A DNA stretch of 64,000 nt from Bacteroidales bacterium UBA5197 (GCA_002412885.1 DHVX01000048.1:151605-215604); one strand, 5' to 3'. Shown: positions 17,083 to 25,373, counted from the stretch's first letter. Made by a program: numbers and translations. The notes: generated by a model not told the origin, from the letters alone.

Positions 17083-18015
17083 TCAGATTCCCGAAGTATT
17101 CAGGTTGCCGAGACTTACAGTAACAATCTTTTTCTGCGAATCGTCGTCGTTGTTCACAAGGCTCAGACTTACCTGCAAGTGAAGATTGTAAATGTTGATA
17201 TCAGTTTCTTTGGCTTTTATTTTGCCGATTTTGAGGATGTCCGAGTTGATAATCCCTTCCCTTCTGCTCGATTCACGACCGAAAATTTTATCGCTCGACG
17301 TGGCAAGTGGCAGCGAACTGTAGTTACTGAATTCAAAAATATTGGCCACATCTTCAATGGTGATTACCTGCAAATTTTCTATGCCGTCGATATTTACAGT
17401 AAACCAGCGGTGAACATGTTCATCAATCAGGCAGCGGTTCAGGTTATCGCGCGATAAGATTCTGGCATTGTTGATGATGGCTCGGCCATAAAAGTTATCA
17501 TCGTAGGAATAAACCTTGTCGTAAGTAATTACATACCGGGTGCTGATGCCGCCGATTATTTTCCGAAGCCGCGGAAAGAAATGGAATGCATTATAAATTC
17601 GGAGTACAATGGCATAATTGCTCGCAAAAAGCAGTGAATGCAGTGGGGTGTCGAAAATGAGAAAACCACCATCACCGGTACTGATAAAATTCTTTTCAAT
17701 GCGTTCCTTCGAATAATTCTGAAAAATAAACGGGTGGTTATCGATGCACAGATCGATGGTTGAGCTGAGCATGGTTTTGAACAGGAAAGGTATCAGCATC
17801 TGCTCAAATTCTCCATAAGAGCTGTACTGATAGATATCCAACCCCAACACGGATTTCTGAGAAACATTTTCTATACCCAGGCTTTGCTCCAGTTCTTCAC
17901 GCAAAACTTTTTCGTCGGGTACAATATTGGTTTTTTCGAAAATAACCCGTTTATCGTGGGTAAGAAGTATTTTTCTGATTCCTTCGTGATCAATGGATTT
18001 GATATGATTTTTCAT
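17083..18015 (-). CDS. Uncharacterised protein with a divergent class III nucleotidyl-cyclase-like domain
   Basis: A 310-residue soluble protein that I do not recognise as a named family. Three blocks match the order and spacing of class III nucleotide cyclases. VLGLDIYQYSS (56-66) resembles the first metal-binding motif, with D60. ISTGDGGFLIFD (111-122) resembles the GDG block, with the second metal Asp at D115. YGRAIINNARILS (176-188) resembles the G-x-x-V-N-x-A-A-R block. R185 is kept, but the catalytic Asn position is Ile181, and the usual purine-selecting Lys four residues before D115 is Ile111. So the fold is plausible but ordinary cAMP or cGMP synthesis is doubtful. The C-terminal 100 residues are unassigned. 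The gene starts 18 bp after a small membrane-protein gene, forming an apparent pair. Assignment is inference from motifs only. Confidence 0.5.
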   Translation of the reverse strand: MKNHIKSIDHEGIRKILLTHDKRVIFEKTNIVPDEKVLREELEQSLGIENVSQKSVLGLDIYQYSSYGEFEQMLIPFLFKTMLSSTIDLCIDNHPFIFQNYSKERIEKNFISTGDGGFLIFDTPLHSLLFASNYAIVLRIYNAFHFFPRLRKIIGGISTRYVITYDKVYSYDDNFYGRAIINNARILSRDNLNRCLIDEHVHRWFTVNIDGIENLQVITIEDVANIFEFSNYSSLPLATSSDKIFGRESSRREGIINSDILKIGKIKAKETDINIYNLHLQVSLSLVNNDDDSQKKIVTVSLGNLNTSGI

Positions 18016-18033
18016 TATCTGTCGCTTTATGTT

Positions 18034-18573
18034 TTATTCAAGAACCGATTTCAAAGTATTAACAAGCCATTGTTTTTCCTCTCTGCTGCACAATTCGCCA
18101 ATGCCAAAAGCCACGCCTTTGCTTATAAAAGCAGGATAAACACCTTTGCGGGTGATTCCTGCCAGCGTTTTGTAGGTACCCTCAACCATAGAAACCGAAG
18201 TTATGTCCTTCACATTCAATTCGGCGTAAGAAGTTACCCCATTGTATGTTTTTTGAATGAGCACTTTACCACCCTTAATTTCAACCGATTGATGTAATCT
18301 GATCATTTTAAGGAAGGCAAGCAGGGTAATGATGCCAAGAGCCCAGAACGGCAGTGAAAGCAAACTCCATGCAACGCCATACTGAGCAAGCATAAATGCC
18401 CATGCCATGATCATCAGCAGCCAGAAAATGATTACTGAAAGAATAAAAACAGCCCGCCCCGACAAGCCTTCACGTGAAATAAGAATTACAAAACCACCAT
18501 TGTGTTCAGAAATTAATTTCAACCGTTTGCCGGGAGGATGTGAATTGCTTGTTTTTGTATTGATGCTGCTCAC
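18034..18573 (-). CDS. Small membrane protein with two transmembrane helices and a PH-like tail
   Basis: A 179-residue protein. After a polar N-terminus two hydrophobic helices (about residues 40-65 and 70-90, FILSVIIFWLLMIMAWAFM and LSLPFWALGIITLLAFL) form a hairpin. The remaining 85 residues alternate short strands (SVEIKGGKVLIQ, YAELNVKDITSV) and end in a helix with EEKQWLVNTLKSVL. This layout resembles bacterial PH-domain (YdbT/DUF-type) membrane proteins, but I cannot name the family. It is the first gene of a likely operon with the cyclase-like gene 18 bp downstream. Confidence 0.65.
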   Translation of the reverse strand: MSSINTKTSNSHPPGKRLKLISEHNGGFVILISREGLSGRAVFILSVIIFWLLMIMAWAFMLAQYGVAWSLLSLPFWALGIITLLAFLKMIRLHQSVEIKGGKVLIQKTYNGVTSYAELNVKDITSVSMVEGTYKTLAGITRKGVYPAFISKGVAFGIGELCSREEKQWLVNTLKSVLE

Positions 18574-18757
18574 AAAATTCAGTTGTTGGTTTAAAAGCTG
18601 GCAGAGCGCCTTCAGGGATTTGAATCAAAAGTACTGAAATTATAGGTCGGAAGTAAACATATGGTTAAAAGTTTTACAGGACAGCCTGTCAATAATGAAA
18701 AACGGATATGATAACATAAAACCTGATCAACTTACATCAGATTTGAATATCAATTGG

Positions 18758-18812
18758 TTACAGTAACTTAACATATACTTTACATTAACTTTATATGATG
18801 CGTCTAAATTTG
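18758..18812 (+). promoter_or_regulatory. Direct-repeat operator and -7 box ahead of the response regulator
   Basis: TTAACA at 18768, TTTACA at 18779 and TTTATA at 18790 are spaced exactly 11 bases apart, with a further TTACAG at 18758. The -7 box TAAATTTG follows at 18805-18812, with no -33 TTG. Repeats of TT-A-ACA at one helical turn are the known binding pattern of PhoP/PhoB-type OmpR-family regulators, so autoregulation by the downstream gene is likely. Confidence 0.5.
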
Positions 18813-18832
18813 CAGTATCAATAAAAGTTAAG

Positions 18833-19561
18833 ATGGATAAAACTGAAGGCCGTATTCTTCTGGTGGATGACGAAGCCGATATTCTTGAGTTTCTGAGTTA
18901 TAACCTCCGGAAAGAAGGCTTTGAAGTCAAATGCGCCCGCAATGGACTGGAAGCCATGGAGATTTCTGTTCAGTTCAAACCCGACCTGATTATTCTGGAT
19001 GTAATGATGCCCGGAATGGATGGATATGAAGCCTGCCGTCAGATCAGAAGTCACCCCGATCTGAAGGAAACAGTAATCGCTTTCCTCACTGCCCGTGGAG
19101 AAGATATGTCGCAGGTTGAAGGTTTTGATTCAGGTGCTGATGATTACATCCGCAAACCGGTAAGGCCCAGGGTATTTATCAGCCGCGTTAAAGCTTTGCT
19201 CAGACGAATCCCTCAAACCAATGAGGATGGCACCCGCATTATTTTTGGCGATCTGATCATCGACAAGGAAAAATATGTGGTGATTAAAAAAGGCGTAGAA
19301 ACTGAACTATCAAAAAAGGAATTTGAGCTGCTGTTGTTGCTGACTTCACGTCCCAACAAAGTTTTTACCCGTGATGAAATTTTTGCAGGTGTCTGGGGCA
19401 ACGATGTTATTGTTGGTGAACGCACCATTGACGTTCACATCAGAAAAATAAGAGAAAAAATAGGAATGGATAGCATTAAAACAATCAAGGGTGTAGGCTA
19501 TTACTTTACTGATGCTGACTCTGTTGCCAGATTTTCCATGCCAGCTCAGCCTGAAGTGTGA
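18833..19561 (+). CDS. OmpR/PhoB-family response regulator
   Basis: A 242-residue two-component regulator. The receiver domain starts ILLVDDEADI (acidic D12 and D13), has the phosphoacceptor D56 in LIILDVMMPG, and a conserved Lys in DDYIRKPVRP. A winged-helix DNA-binding domain follows, with GERTIDVHIRKIREKIG and the terminal IKTIKGVGYYF wing. No histidine kinase lies next to it. PhoB-like by overall pattern. Its 3' end overlaps aroE by 56 bp on the opposite strand. Direct repeats upstream suggest autoregulation. Confidence 0.92.
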   Translation: MDKTEGRILLVDDEADILEFLSYNLRKEGFEVKCARNGLEAMEISVQFKPDLIILDVMMPGMDGYEACRQIRSHPDLKETVIAFLTARGEDMSQVEGFDSGADDYIRKPVRPRVFISRVKALLRRIPQTNEDGTRIIFGDLIIDKEKYVVIKKGVETELSKKEFELLLLLTSRPNKVFTRDEIFAGVWGNDVIVGERTIDVHIRKIREKIGMDSIKTIKGVGYYFTDADSVARFSMPAQPEV

Positions 19562-20258
19562 GCATTCCAAGTCCGTTTCTCACTTTTGCACCTCTTTCCT
19601 GTCCTGATTGCAGAAAGCGGGTAACCTCAGGATTGTAAACCATATCAAAAAGCAGGTGCTTCTCCCCTACTGCTTCCCATGGAATTTCAGGAATACCTGA
19701 CACATCTGGATACATTCCAATAGGTGTGGCATTGATAATTAAAGTGTGACTTTCGATCAGCGCAGCATCCAAATCCTGATAACTCAGCTGATCAGCGTTT
19801 GAAGGATTTCGGCTGATGGTAATAAAATTCCAACCCAGTTTTTTCAGTACATAGGCAGCTGCTGCAGATGCACCTCCGGTTCCCAGCAGCAATGCACTTC
19901 CTTTAAAATCCCCGGCAAAGTTGCTCAGTTCCTGCATAAATGCAGGTGCATCGGTGTTCCAGCCTTTTGTGTGGATTTCACCATCTGTTACATTGAACGA
20001 AATTGTATTTACCGCTCCAATGGCTTTGGCTTCTTCCGAAAGCGAATCCAGGTAAGGAATTACCGCTTGTTTATATGGAATGGTAACGTTCAGCCCGACG
20101 GGTTTGTGATTCTTTATGACATTCAGGATTTCTGAAATATCAGCAATCTCAAGCAGATCATATACGGCCGGTATTCCCAAACGTGCAAACTTTTCAGTGA
20201 AATATGCTTTTGAAAAGGAATGTCCGAGTTTTTTCCCGATAAGGCCGTATCGTTGCAT
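19506..20258 (-). CDS. aroE: Shikimate dehydrogenase
   Basis: A 250-residue enzyme that reduces 3-dehydroshikimate to shikimate with NADPH in aromatic amino acid synthesis. The substrate site has the catalytic Lys in VTIPYKQAVIPYLD and the partner Asp in NTDAPAFM. The NADP-binding loop is LLLGTGGASAAAAY, and GLGMLTLQAELAWKIW near the end is the usual C-terminal helix. It is slightly shorter than the E. coli enzyme. It lies 6 bp after the DUF368 gene, so the two form an operon, and its last 56 bp overlap the regulator gene in antisense. Confidence 0.94.
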   Translation of the reverse strand: MQRYGLIGKKLGHSFSKAYFTEKFARLGIPAVYDLLEIADISEILNVIKNHKPVGLNVTIPYKQAVIPYLDSLSEEAKAIGAVNTISFNVTDGEIHTKGWNTDAPAFMQELSNFAGDFKGSALLLGTGGASAAAAYVLKKLGWNFITISRNPSNADQLSYQDLDAALIESHTLIINATPIGMYPDVSGIPEIPWEAVGEKHLLFDMVYNPEVTRFLQSGQERGAKVRNGLGMLTLQAELAWKIWQQSQHQ

Positions 20259-20264
20259 CTCTGA

Positions 20265-21188
20265 CTATTTTTTTTCTGTAAGTGCTTGTTTTTCGATAAT
20301 CCAGATACTTGCGATACCAACGAGCATAATAAAAATGGCAATAAAAAACTCAGTGCTGATTACAGGAGCTGCCATCATATACCTTTCAACGATGGGCTCA
20401 CCACTTTTTAAAATCATCTCACCGGCTGCATCCAGCATATATACAACATTTTTCCATGGCCAGATGATTCCCAGTGATCCCAGAATAAATCCGGTAAGCA
20501 AGGCAATGGTAAGATCTCTGAACCTCTTGAAAATCCATGAAAGCAGGTATGAAAACCCAAGTAAACCGAAAACTGCGCCAATCAGCACAGGGAAAAGAAT
20601 TTCAAAACGCAGGTTGTTGATTGCGTCGATGGCAACCAATTGGTAATTGCCCATCAATATCAGCACAAACGACCCTGAGAGTCCGGGAAGAATCATGCTG
20701 CAAACAGCCGCCACACCGCAAAGAATCAGATAGAAGAAACTGCTGTTTTCGGTCGCGGGATTCATAAATGTGAGCGCAATGGCAATTGCACTGCCGATTA
20801 AAAATGAGACAATGGTTCCTGTGGTCCATTTTGAGACTGTTTTACCCACAAAATATACCGACGCCAGAATAAGACCGAAAAAGTATGACCATATGTAAAC
20901 AGGGTATTCGTTGAAAAGAAAATCGAAAATACGGGCCAGACTGATAATGGCAAAACCTACGCCAGCAAACAAAACAATGATAAAATACAGATCGGTATGT
21001 TTTGCAAAGCCTTTAAAATCGCCTTTCAGGATAAGCTTCAAAGCAATCAGATTAAACGATTTGATGGAGTTGATAAGTCGTTCAAAGATTCCGGTAATCA
21101 ACGCGATGGTACCTCCTGAAACGCCGGGAATAATGTTTGCAGTTCCCATGGCAACACCTTTAAGGAACAGGCTGAAATATTCTTTCAT
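20265..21188 (-). CDS. DUF368-family integral membrane protein
   Basis: A 307-residue protein with about eight to nine hydrophobic helices. The N-terminal GVAMGTANIIPGVSGGTIAL is the hallmark of DUF368, and MILPGLSGSFVLILMG in the second half repeats the motif. Distant relatives are now proposed as polyprenyl-phosphate flippases, so a role in envelope lipid recycling is possible but is inference. It lies 30 bp after the TPR gene and 6 bp before aroE on the same strand. Confidence 0.88.
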   Translation of the reverse strand: MKEYFSLFLKGVAMGTANIIPGVSGGTIALITGIFERLINSIKSFNLIALKLILKGDFKGFAKHTDLYFIIVLFAGVGFAIISLARIFDFLFNEYPVYIWSYFFGLILASVYFVGKTVSKWTTGTIVSFLIGSAIAIALTFMNPATENSSFFYLILCGVAAVCSMILPGLSGSFVLILMGNYQLVAIDAINNLRFEILFPVLIGAVFGLLGFSYLLSWIFKRFRDLTIALLTGFILGSLGIIWPWKNVVYMLDAAGEMILKSGEPIVERYMMAAPVISTEFFIAIFIMLVGIASIWIIEKQALTEKK

Positions 21189-21218
21189 AAAAGCAGAGTG
21201 GAAAAATTATTGGTTTGG

Positions 21219-22634
21219 CTAGCTATTTTCGAAATTGGCAACAATGTCGATAATCAGGGGATGGCGTTTTAGCACCGGTGAAAATTCGAACATCGCGTCA
21301 AGGCCTTCTTTATCAAGCGAAAGGGCTTTTATCAGCACTTCTGATGCTTCCTGAGTTTTGGCAAGCGTAAATAGATAAGCAGCTTTTCTGAAATACAATG
21401 AGGCTTCGGATGGCAGACTCACCAATCCTGAATCCAGGACTTCAAGTGCCTGAATGTAATTATCTGATTCGGCAAACAAACCTGAAAAATCAAGCCATAT
21501 GCCGGCATCCAGAGAGTTATATCCTACTGCTTTTGCATAAGTTACTGCAGCTTCGGAGGCAAAACCACCATGTTGCTGACACAACGCCAGTGTAGCGAGG
21601 TAATCCGGATTTTCAGGATCAATTTCCAACCCGCGACGGATAAACCGCAGCGCAGCTTTGATATTGCCTTTCTCTTCATAGCATACGCCCATGCCAATCC
21701 AGGCATCAGCCAGATTTTCATCCATGGTCACTGCTTTCCGGAAATTGTCAAGCGCCTGATCGTATTCTTCAAGTTTTTCGTAACACTCGCCTATGTAATA
21801 ATAGGTAAGTGCTTCGGGTTCTTCATATTCGAATGTTTCGCGATAAGCATTGATTGCATGACGAAAGTGCAGCATCCCCGCGAGGGAATTGGCTTTGTTG
21901 AAATATGCCGACGAAAATGAAGGATCAATGGCAATGGCAAACTCAAAAGCTTCAATGGCTTTTTCGAAAAGCTCAACCGAATTCAGTGCAACGCCCAGAT
22001 TAAACCACCCGAACTTTGAGTAAGGATGTTTGTCGGTAAAGACTGTAAAGTACTCTATACTGATTTCCAACTGATTGGTAATCTCATAACAAAATGCAAG
22101 TTCGAAAATGATAGATTCATTTTCAGGCTCAATCTCAAGAACCTTCTGCAGATATTTTATAGCATTGTCGTAATCGCCAAGGTTTTCGTACTCATAAGCA
22201 ATGCTTGAATAAATATTGCCCAGGTCTTCGTCGTCATTAATGGCTTTGTTGTATTCGCGGATGGCATCATCATAGCGTTTCATCTGGCTGTAGATGGCGC
22301 CTTTGGTGATGTAAATCTCACTGTTGTTGGGTTCAATTTCTTCAACTTTTGCAAGAATCTTCAGGGCTTTTTCGGCTTTGTTTGAAGAAACAAGAACCTG
22401 CGCCTGCCTGATAAAAAAACCCAATTGATCAGGATACTGTTCAAGCGCATAACCAATCACGGTATTGCACTTTTCAAGCTCACCTGTAGTAAGGTAATAA
22501 TCAACGAGATCTTCATACTCCTCTACATCAAAAAAGTAGTGGCCTCCCTCAATAAGCATGGTGTCGAACCGCTCAATAAGGTAGGTAATGGAATCTTCGT
22601 CTTCGTTATGTTCAAAAAAATCGTCCATGTTCAT
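21219..22634 (-). CDS. Tetratricopeptide-repeat protein
   Basis: A protein of about 471 residues made almost wholly of TPR units. Examples are AIREYNKAINDDEDLGNIYSS, AIKYLQKVLEIEPENESI, AIEAFEFAIAIDPSFSSAY and ALRFIRRGLEIDPENPDYLA, about a dozen in all. It has no signal peptide. The start at 22632-22634 (MNMDDFFEHNEDEDS) was chosen, because the 14 residues before it are Cys-rich and unlike the rest; the frame is open to 22676. TPR superhelices bind partner proteins; the partner is unknown. It probably heads the unit with DUF368 and aroE. Confidence 0.9.
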   Translation of the reverse strand: MNMDDFFEHNEDEDSITYLIERFDTMLIEGGHYFFDVEEYEDLVDYYLTTGELEKCNTVIGYALEQYPDQLGFFIRQAQVLVSSNKAEKALKILAKVEEIEPNNSEIYITKGAIYSQMKRYDDAIREYNKAINDDEDLGNIYSSIAYEYENLGDYDNAIKYLQKVLEIEPENESIIFELAFCYEITNQLEISIEYFTVFTDKHPYSKFGWFNLGVALNSVELFEKAIEAFEFAIAIDPSFSSAYFNKANSLAGMLHFRHAINAYRETFEYEEPEALTYYYIGECYEKLEEYDQALDNFRKAVTMDENLADAWIGMGVCYEEKGNIKAALRFIRRGLEIDPENPDYLATLALCQQHGGFASEAAVTYAKAVGYNSLDAGIWLDFSGLFAESDNYIQALEVLDSGLVSLPSEASLYFRKAAYLFTLAKTQEASEVLIKALSLDKEGLDAMFEFSPVLKRHPLIIDIVANFENS

Positions 22635-22834
22635 TTTGAATATGCACTTGCAATAATCAACTGCAAAATTAGACAATTTTGCCGTGCGAAATGCCTGATT
22701 TGCAGATTTCGGAAAATCATTGTCAGTTCAGGGTTTGCAAGTGTAATGATAATACTTTTTTGCCCCGATTCCTAGAGGTAAATGTAGAAAGTTACGGACA
22801 TTGGAAGGTTGATAACTTTTTTTGATTTTGGATT

Positions 22835-23014
22835 TCGGATGTCGGATGTCGGATGTCAGAAGTCAGATATCAGATGTCAGATGTCAGAAATATTGATAAT
22901 GATGTAAGAAGTAAGAAAGTAAGAAGTAAGAAGATGTAACAGAGAGAATCCGAAATCCGAACCGGAGCAAAGCGGAGTCACCGAAGGTAAATCCGAAATC
23001 CGAAATCCGAAATT
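22835..23014. repeat. Cluster of heptanucleotide arrays of three kinds
   Basis: Units of CGGATGT drifting into CAGATGT occupy 22835-22890, GTAAGAA units 22904-22933, and ATCCGAA units 22947-22961 and 22989-23014. All have a 7-base period. The ATCCGAA type is shared with 8650-8687. The intervening stretch AACCGGAGCAAAGCGGAGTC is not part of the array. Confidence 0.75.
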
Positions 23015-23031
23015 CATTGATGATTTTCAAC

Positions 23032-23039
23032 TAAATTTG
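23032..23039 (+). promoter_or_regulatory. Bacteroidota -7 box upstream of the glmM-type gene
   Basis: TAAATTTG matches TAnnTTTG, 16 bases before the ATG at 23056 and directly after the heptamer array. Confidence 0.45.
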
Positions 23040-23055
23040 TCGAAAATTCTTTATT

Positions 23056-24444
23056 ATGACCCTGATCAAAAGTATATCCGGAATTCGTGGTACCATTGGC
23101 GGCAGACCGGGCGAAGGCCTCAGCCCATTGGATGTTGTTAAATTTACTGCTGCTTATGCTACTCTGCTGAATGCGCCGGAAAACAGCAGCATTGTTGTTG
23201 GACGTGATGCACGGGTTTCGGGCGAAATGGTCAACAATCTGGTAACTGCAACACTATGCGGGATGGGTCTGAATGTGGTGGATATTGGTCTTTCCACAAC
23301 CCCAACAGTGGAGATGGCCGTAACTGCATTGGGTGCTGCGGGTGGCATTATTCTCACCGCAAGCCACAATCCATGGCAATGGAATGCGCTGAAACTGCTG
23401 AATGCTCAGGGAGAGTTTATCGACGGAAAGACCGGTGAAAAACTGCTTGAAATTGCTGAAAAAGAAGATTTTGTTTTTTGTGATGTATCGAAACTCGGTA
23501 AAGTCACCTACGACGATACTCAGATTCAGAAACACATAGAGAAAATACTTGCGCTTCCTTATGTAAACACTGAGGCTATAAAAAAGAGAGGATTCAGGGT
23601 TGCCATTGATGCGGTTAACTCCACCGGAAGTATTGTCATCCCGATGTTGCTCAGAGCACTGGGTGTGGAAAATATTGATGAGCTCTTTTGTACGCCAAAC
23701 GGAATTTTCCCACATAATCCCGAACCTCTGCCGGAACATCTTACAGAAATTTCTGCAGTGGTTGTTAAAAACAAGGCAAATGTGGGATTTGTCGTTGACC
23801 CGGATGTGGATCGGCTTGCAATTGTTTGTGAAGATGGAAGTATGTTTGGCGAAGAATATACCCTGGTTGCTGTAGCCGATTACCTGATGGGATTTAAAAA
23901 GGGAAATACAGTATCAAATATGTCATCAACAAGGGCACTCCGCGATATTACTGAAAAAGCTGGCTCGTCTTACAGTGCTGCAGCTGTAGGCGAAGTAAAC
24001 GTTGTAGCCATGATGAAACAAACCAACGCTCTGATTGGCGGTGAAGGCAATGGCGGAGTAATCTTTCCGGAACTGCATTATGGCCGCGATGCACTGGTCG
24101 GCATAGCATTGTTCCTTTCGCAGCTCGCTGTAACCGGCCATACCTGCATATCGCTTAAAAAGACTTATCCGGCTTATTTTATCTCCAAAAATAAAATTCA
24201 GCTTTCTGAAAAAATGGATGTTGATCACATTCTTGAAAAGGTTGCGGAGAAGTATAAAGATCAGCCAATTAATACAATAGATGGCGTAAAGATTGAATTC
24301 GGCAAGGAATGGGTGCACCTCCGAAAATCAAACACTGAACCCATTATCCGAATTTATTCCGAAAGTAGTTCGGAAAACACAGCCACTGAACTGGCCAACA
24401 GGTTAATTGAGGATATAAAGGAGGTTGCCGGAATCACGGGATAA
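23056..24444 (+). CDS. glmM: Phosphoglucosamine mutase / phosphohexomutase
   Basis: A 462-residue alpha-D-phosphohexomutase. The phosphoserine loop is TASHNPWQWN (101-110, Ser103). The metal-binding loop is DPDVDRLAIV, the sugar-binding loop GGEGNGGVIFP, and the C-terminal phosphate-binding loop RKSNTEPIIRIY. The glutamate-serine form GEGNGG and the SNTEP loop fit GlmM, which converts glucosamine-6-phosphate to glucosamine-1-phosphate for peptidoglycan. Some phosphomannomutases look similar, so the symbol is likely rather than certain. Its last codons are echoed twice in the downstream repeat array. Confidence 0.9.
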   Translation: MTLIKSISGIRGTIGGRPGEGLSPLDVVKFTAAYATLLNAPENSSIVVGRDARVSGEMVNNLVTATLCGMGLNVVDIGLSTTPTVEMAVTALGAAGGIILTASHNPWQWNALKLLNAQGEFIDGKTGEKLLEIAEKEDFVFCDVSKLGKVTYDDTQIQKHIEKILALPYVNTEAIKKRGFRVAIDAVNSTGSIVIPMLLRALGVENIDELFCTPNGIFPHNPEPLPEHLTEISAVVVKNKANVGFVVDPDVDRLAIVCEDGSMFGEEYTLVAVADYLMGFKKGNTVSNMSSTRALRDITEKAGSSYSAAAVGEVNVVAMMKQTNALIGGEGNGGVIFPELHYGRDALVGIALFLSQLAVTGHTCISLKKTYPAYFISKNKIQLSEKMDVDHILEKVAEKYKDQPINTIDGVKIEFGKEWVHLRKSNTEPIIRIYSESSSENTATELANRLIEDIKEVAGITG

Positions 24445-25048
24445 GGTTTGAAACACTTCGATTCGCTGATAAGGTGAACTCCCGAAAGGGAGAAACCAAT
24501 GACGGCTGAGCGGCATTTAGCTTCGCTGAGCTCGTCCGCTATGGCGGCCTCGGTTGCAATGCCGCTCTGAACAATGGATAATTTGTAATTATCCAAATAA
24601 GCGACTTAAGGAATGAACCAGTTGGGCATATATTATTGAATTACAAATTCAATGATACTCAAAGCGGCATTACAAATGCCGCTTAGCCGGGTAACAAATG
24701 ACGGCTGAGGCATATATTATTGAATTACAAATTCAATGATGCTCAAAGCGGCATTGCAAATGCCGCTTAGCCGGGGTTGCCGGAATTAGGGAATGAGGAC
24801 TGAAACAATTATTTAAAATTTCTCAGAAAGGGAGAAACCAATGACGGCTGAGCGGCATTTGCAATGCCGCTCTGAACAATAGATAATTTGCAATCATCCA
24901 AATAAGCGACTTAAGGAATGAACCAGTTGGGCATATATTATTGAATTACAAATTCAATGATGTTCAAAGCGGCATTGCAAATGCCGCTTAGCCGGGTTGC
25001 TGGAATTACGGAATGAGGACTGAAACAATTATTCAAAATTTCTCAGAA
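24424..25048. repeat. Composite tandem-repeat array between glmM and the toxin gene
   Basis: Units begin with a copy of the glmM tail (GTTGCCGGAAT at 24424 and 24776, GTTGCTGGAAT at 24997). They continue with AGAAACCAATGACGGCTGAG (24491 and 24833) and end with GCCGCTTAGCCGGG (24679, 24763 and 24984). Copy A (about 24424-24775) has an extra internal duplication of about 80 bp and an extra segment of about 35 bp near 24520-24555. Copy B is about 24776-24996. Each holds palindromes: TTGAATTACAAATTCAA, GCGGCATTGCAAATGCCGC and GATAATTTGTAATTATC. The end of copy B (24809-24828) matches the 3' end of the toxin gene (25029-25048) with one change. No protein-like frame is present. Confidence 0.85.
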
Positions 25049-25373
25049 TTCTTTGTTTGTCCTCACTCTCTTTATCGTTTTTGTGATAAAGTTCGATAAA
25101 AACTATTTTCTCATTAAGATCAAAATAAGCATAAACCAGTCGTAAACCTGAATTTACTCCCCGGCCTTTGATGGCTTGGCAGGCGATTTTTTTAACTTTG
25201 ATAACACAGGTTTCCAATCCCAGGTTATCAATACGAAAACTGAAGGGAGGTCGTTCATCGGGTGCAATAGTCAATACTTTTTTAACGACTTCCAGATCCT
25301 CGTGTAGTGTCCGGTATTTTTTCAAAAGGGCCTTTATATCCCTTTTAAATTCGGGTAGTTCTTCAAAGGTCAT
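25029..25373 (-). CDS. RelE/ParE-like toxin of a type II toxin-antitoxin pair
   Basis: A 114-residue protein. The N-terminal helix (FKRDIKALLKKYRTLHEDL) and the C-terminal sheet with SGLRLVYAYFDLNEKIVFI and ELYHKNDKES resemble the RelE/ParE fold, and the Arg before LVYAY is at the usual position. RelE members cut mRNA on the ribosome and ParE members poison gyrase; which applies is unclear. Its start overlaps the antitoxin stop by 4 bp (25370-25373), a classic coupled pair with antitoxin first. The last 20 bases recur inside the neighbouring repeat array. Confidence 0.78.
   Translation of the reverse strand: MTFEELPEFKRDIKALLKKYRTLHEDLEVVKKVLTIAPDERPPFSFRIDNLGLETCVIKVKKIACQAIKGRGVNSGLRLVYAYFDLNEKIVFIELYHKNDKESEDKQRILRNFE

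Larger units (their letters stand above)
22677..23055. other. Intergenic region between divergent TPR and glmM-type genes
   Basis: The gap is largely a set of heptanucleotide arrays (22835-23014) ending just before a -7 box for the downstream gene. No gene was recognised. Confidence 0.6.

Noticed and set aside
17083..18573. Assignment as a Pycsar defence system
   Set aside because: The cyclase-like domain lacks key residues, no known effector domain is recognised, and the neighbours are housekeeping genes. Retained only as a weak hypothesis.
23254..23739. Open frame of about 160 codons on the minus strand
   Set aside because: Antisense to the glmM-type gene, with no domain pattern; a shadow of its codon bias.
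24354..25048. CRISPR-like array
   Set aside because: Repeats are long, of variable size and without regular spacers, and no cas gene is present.
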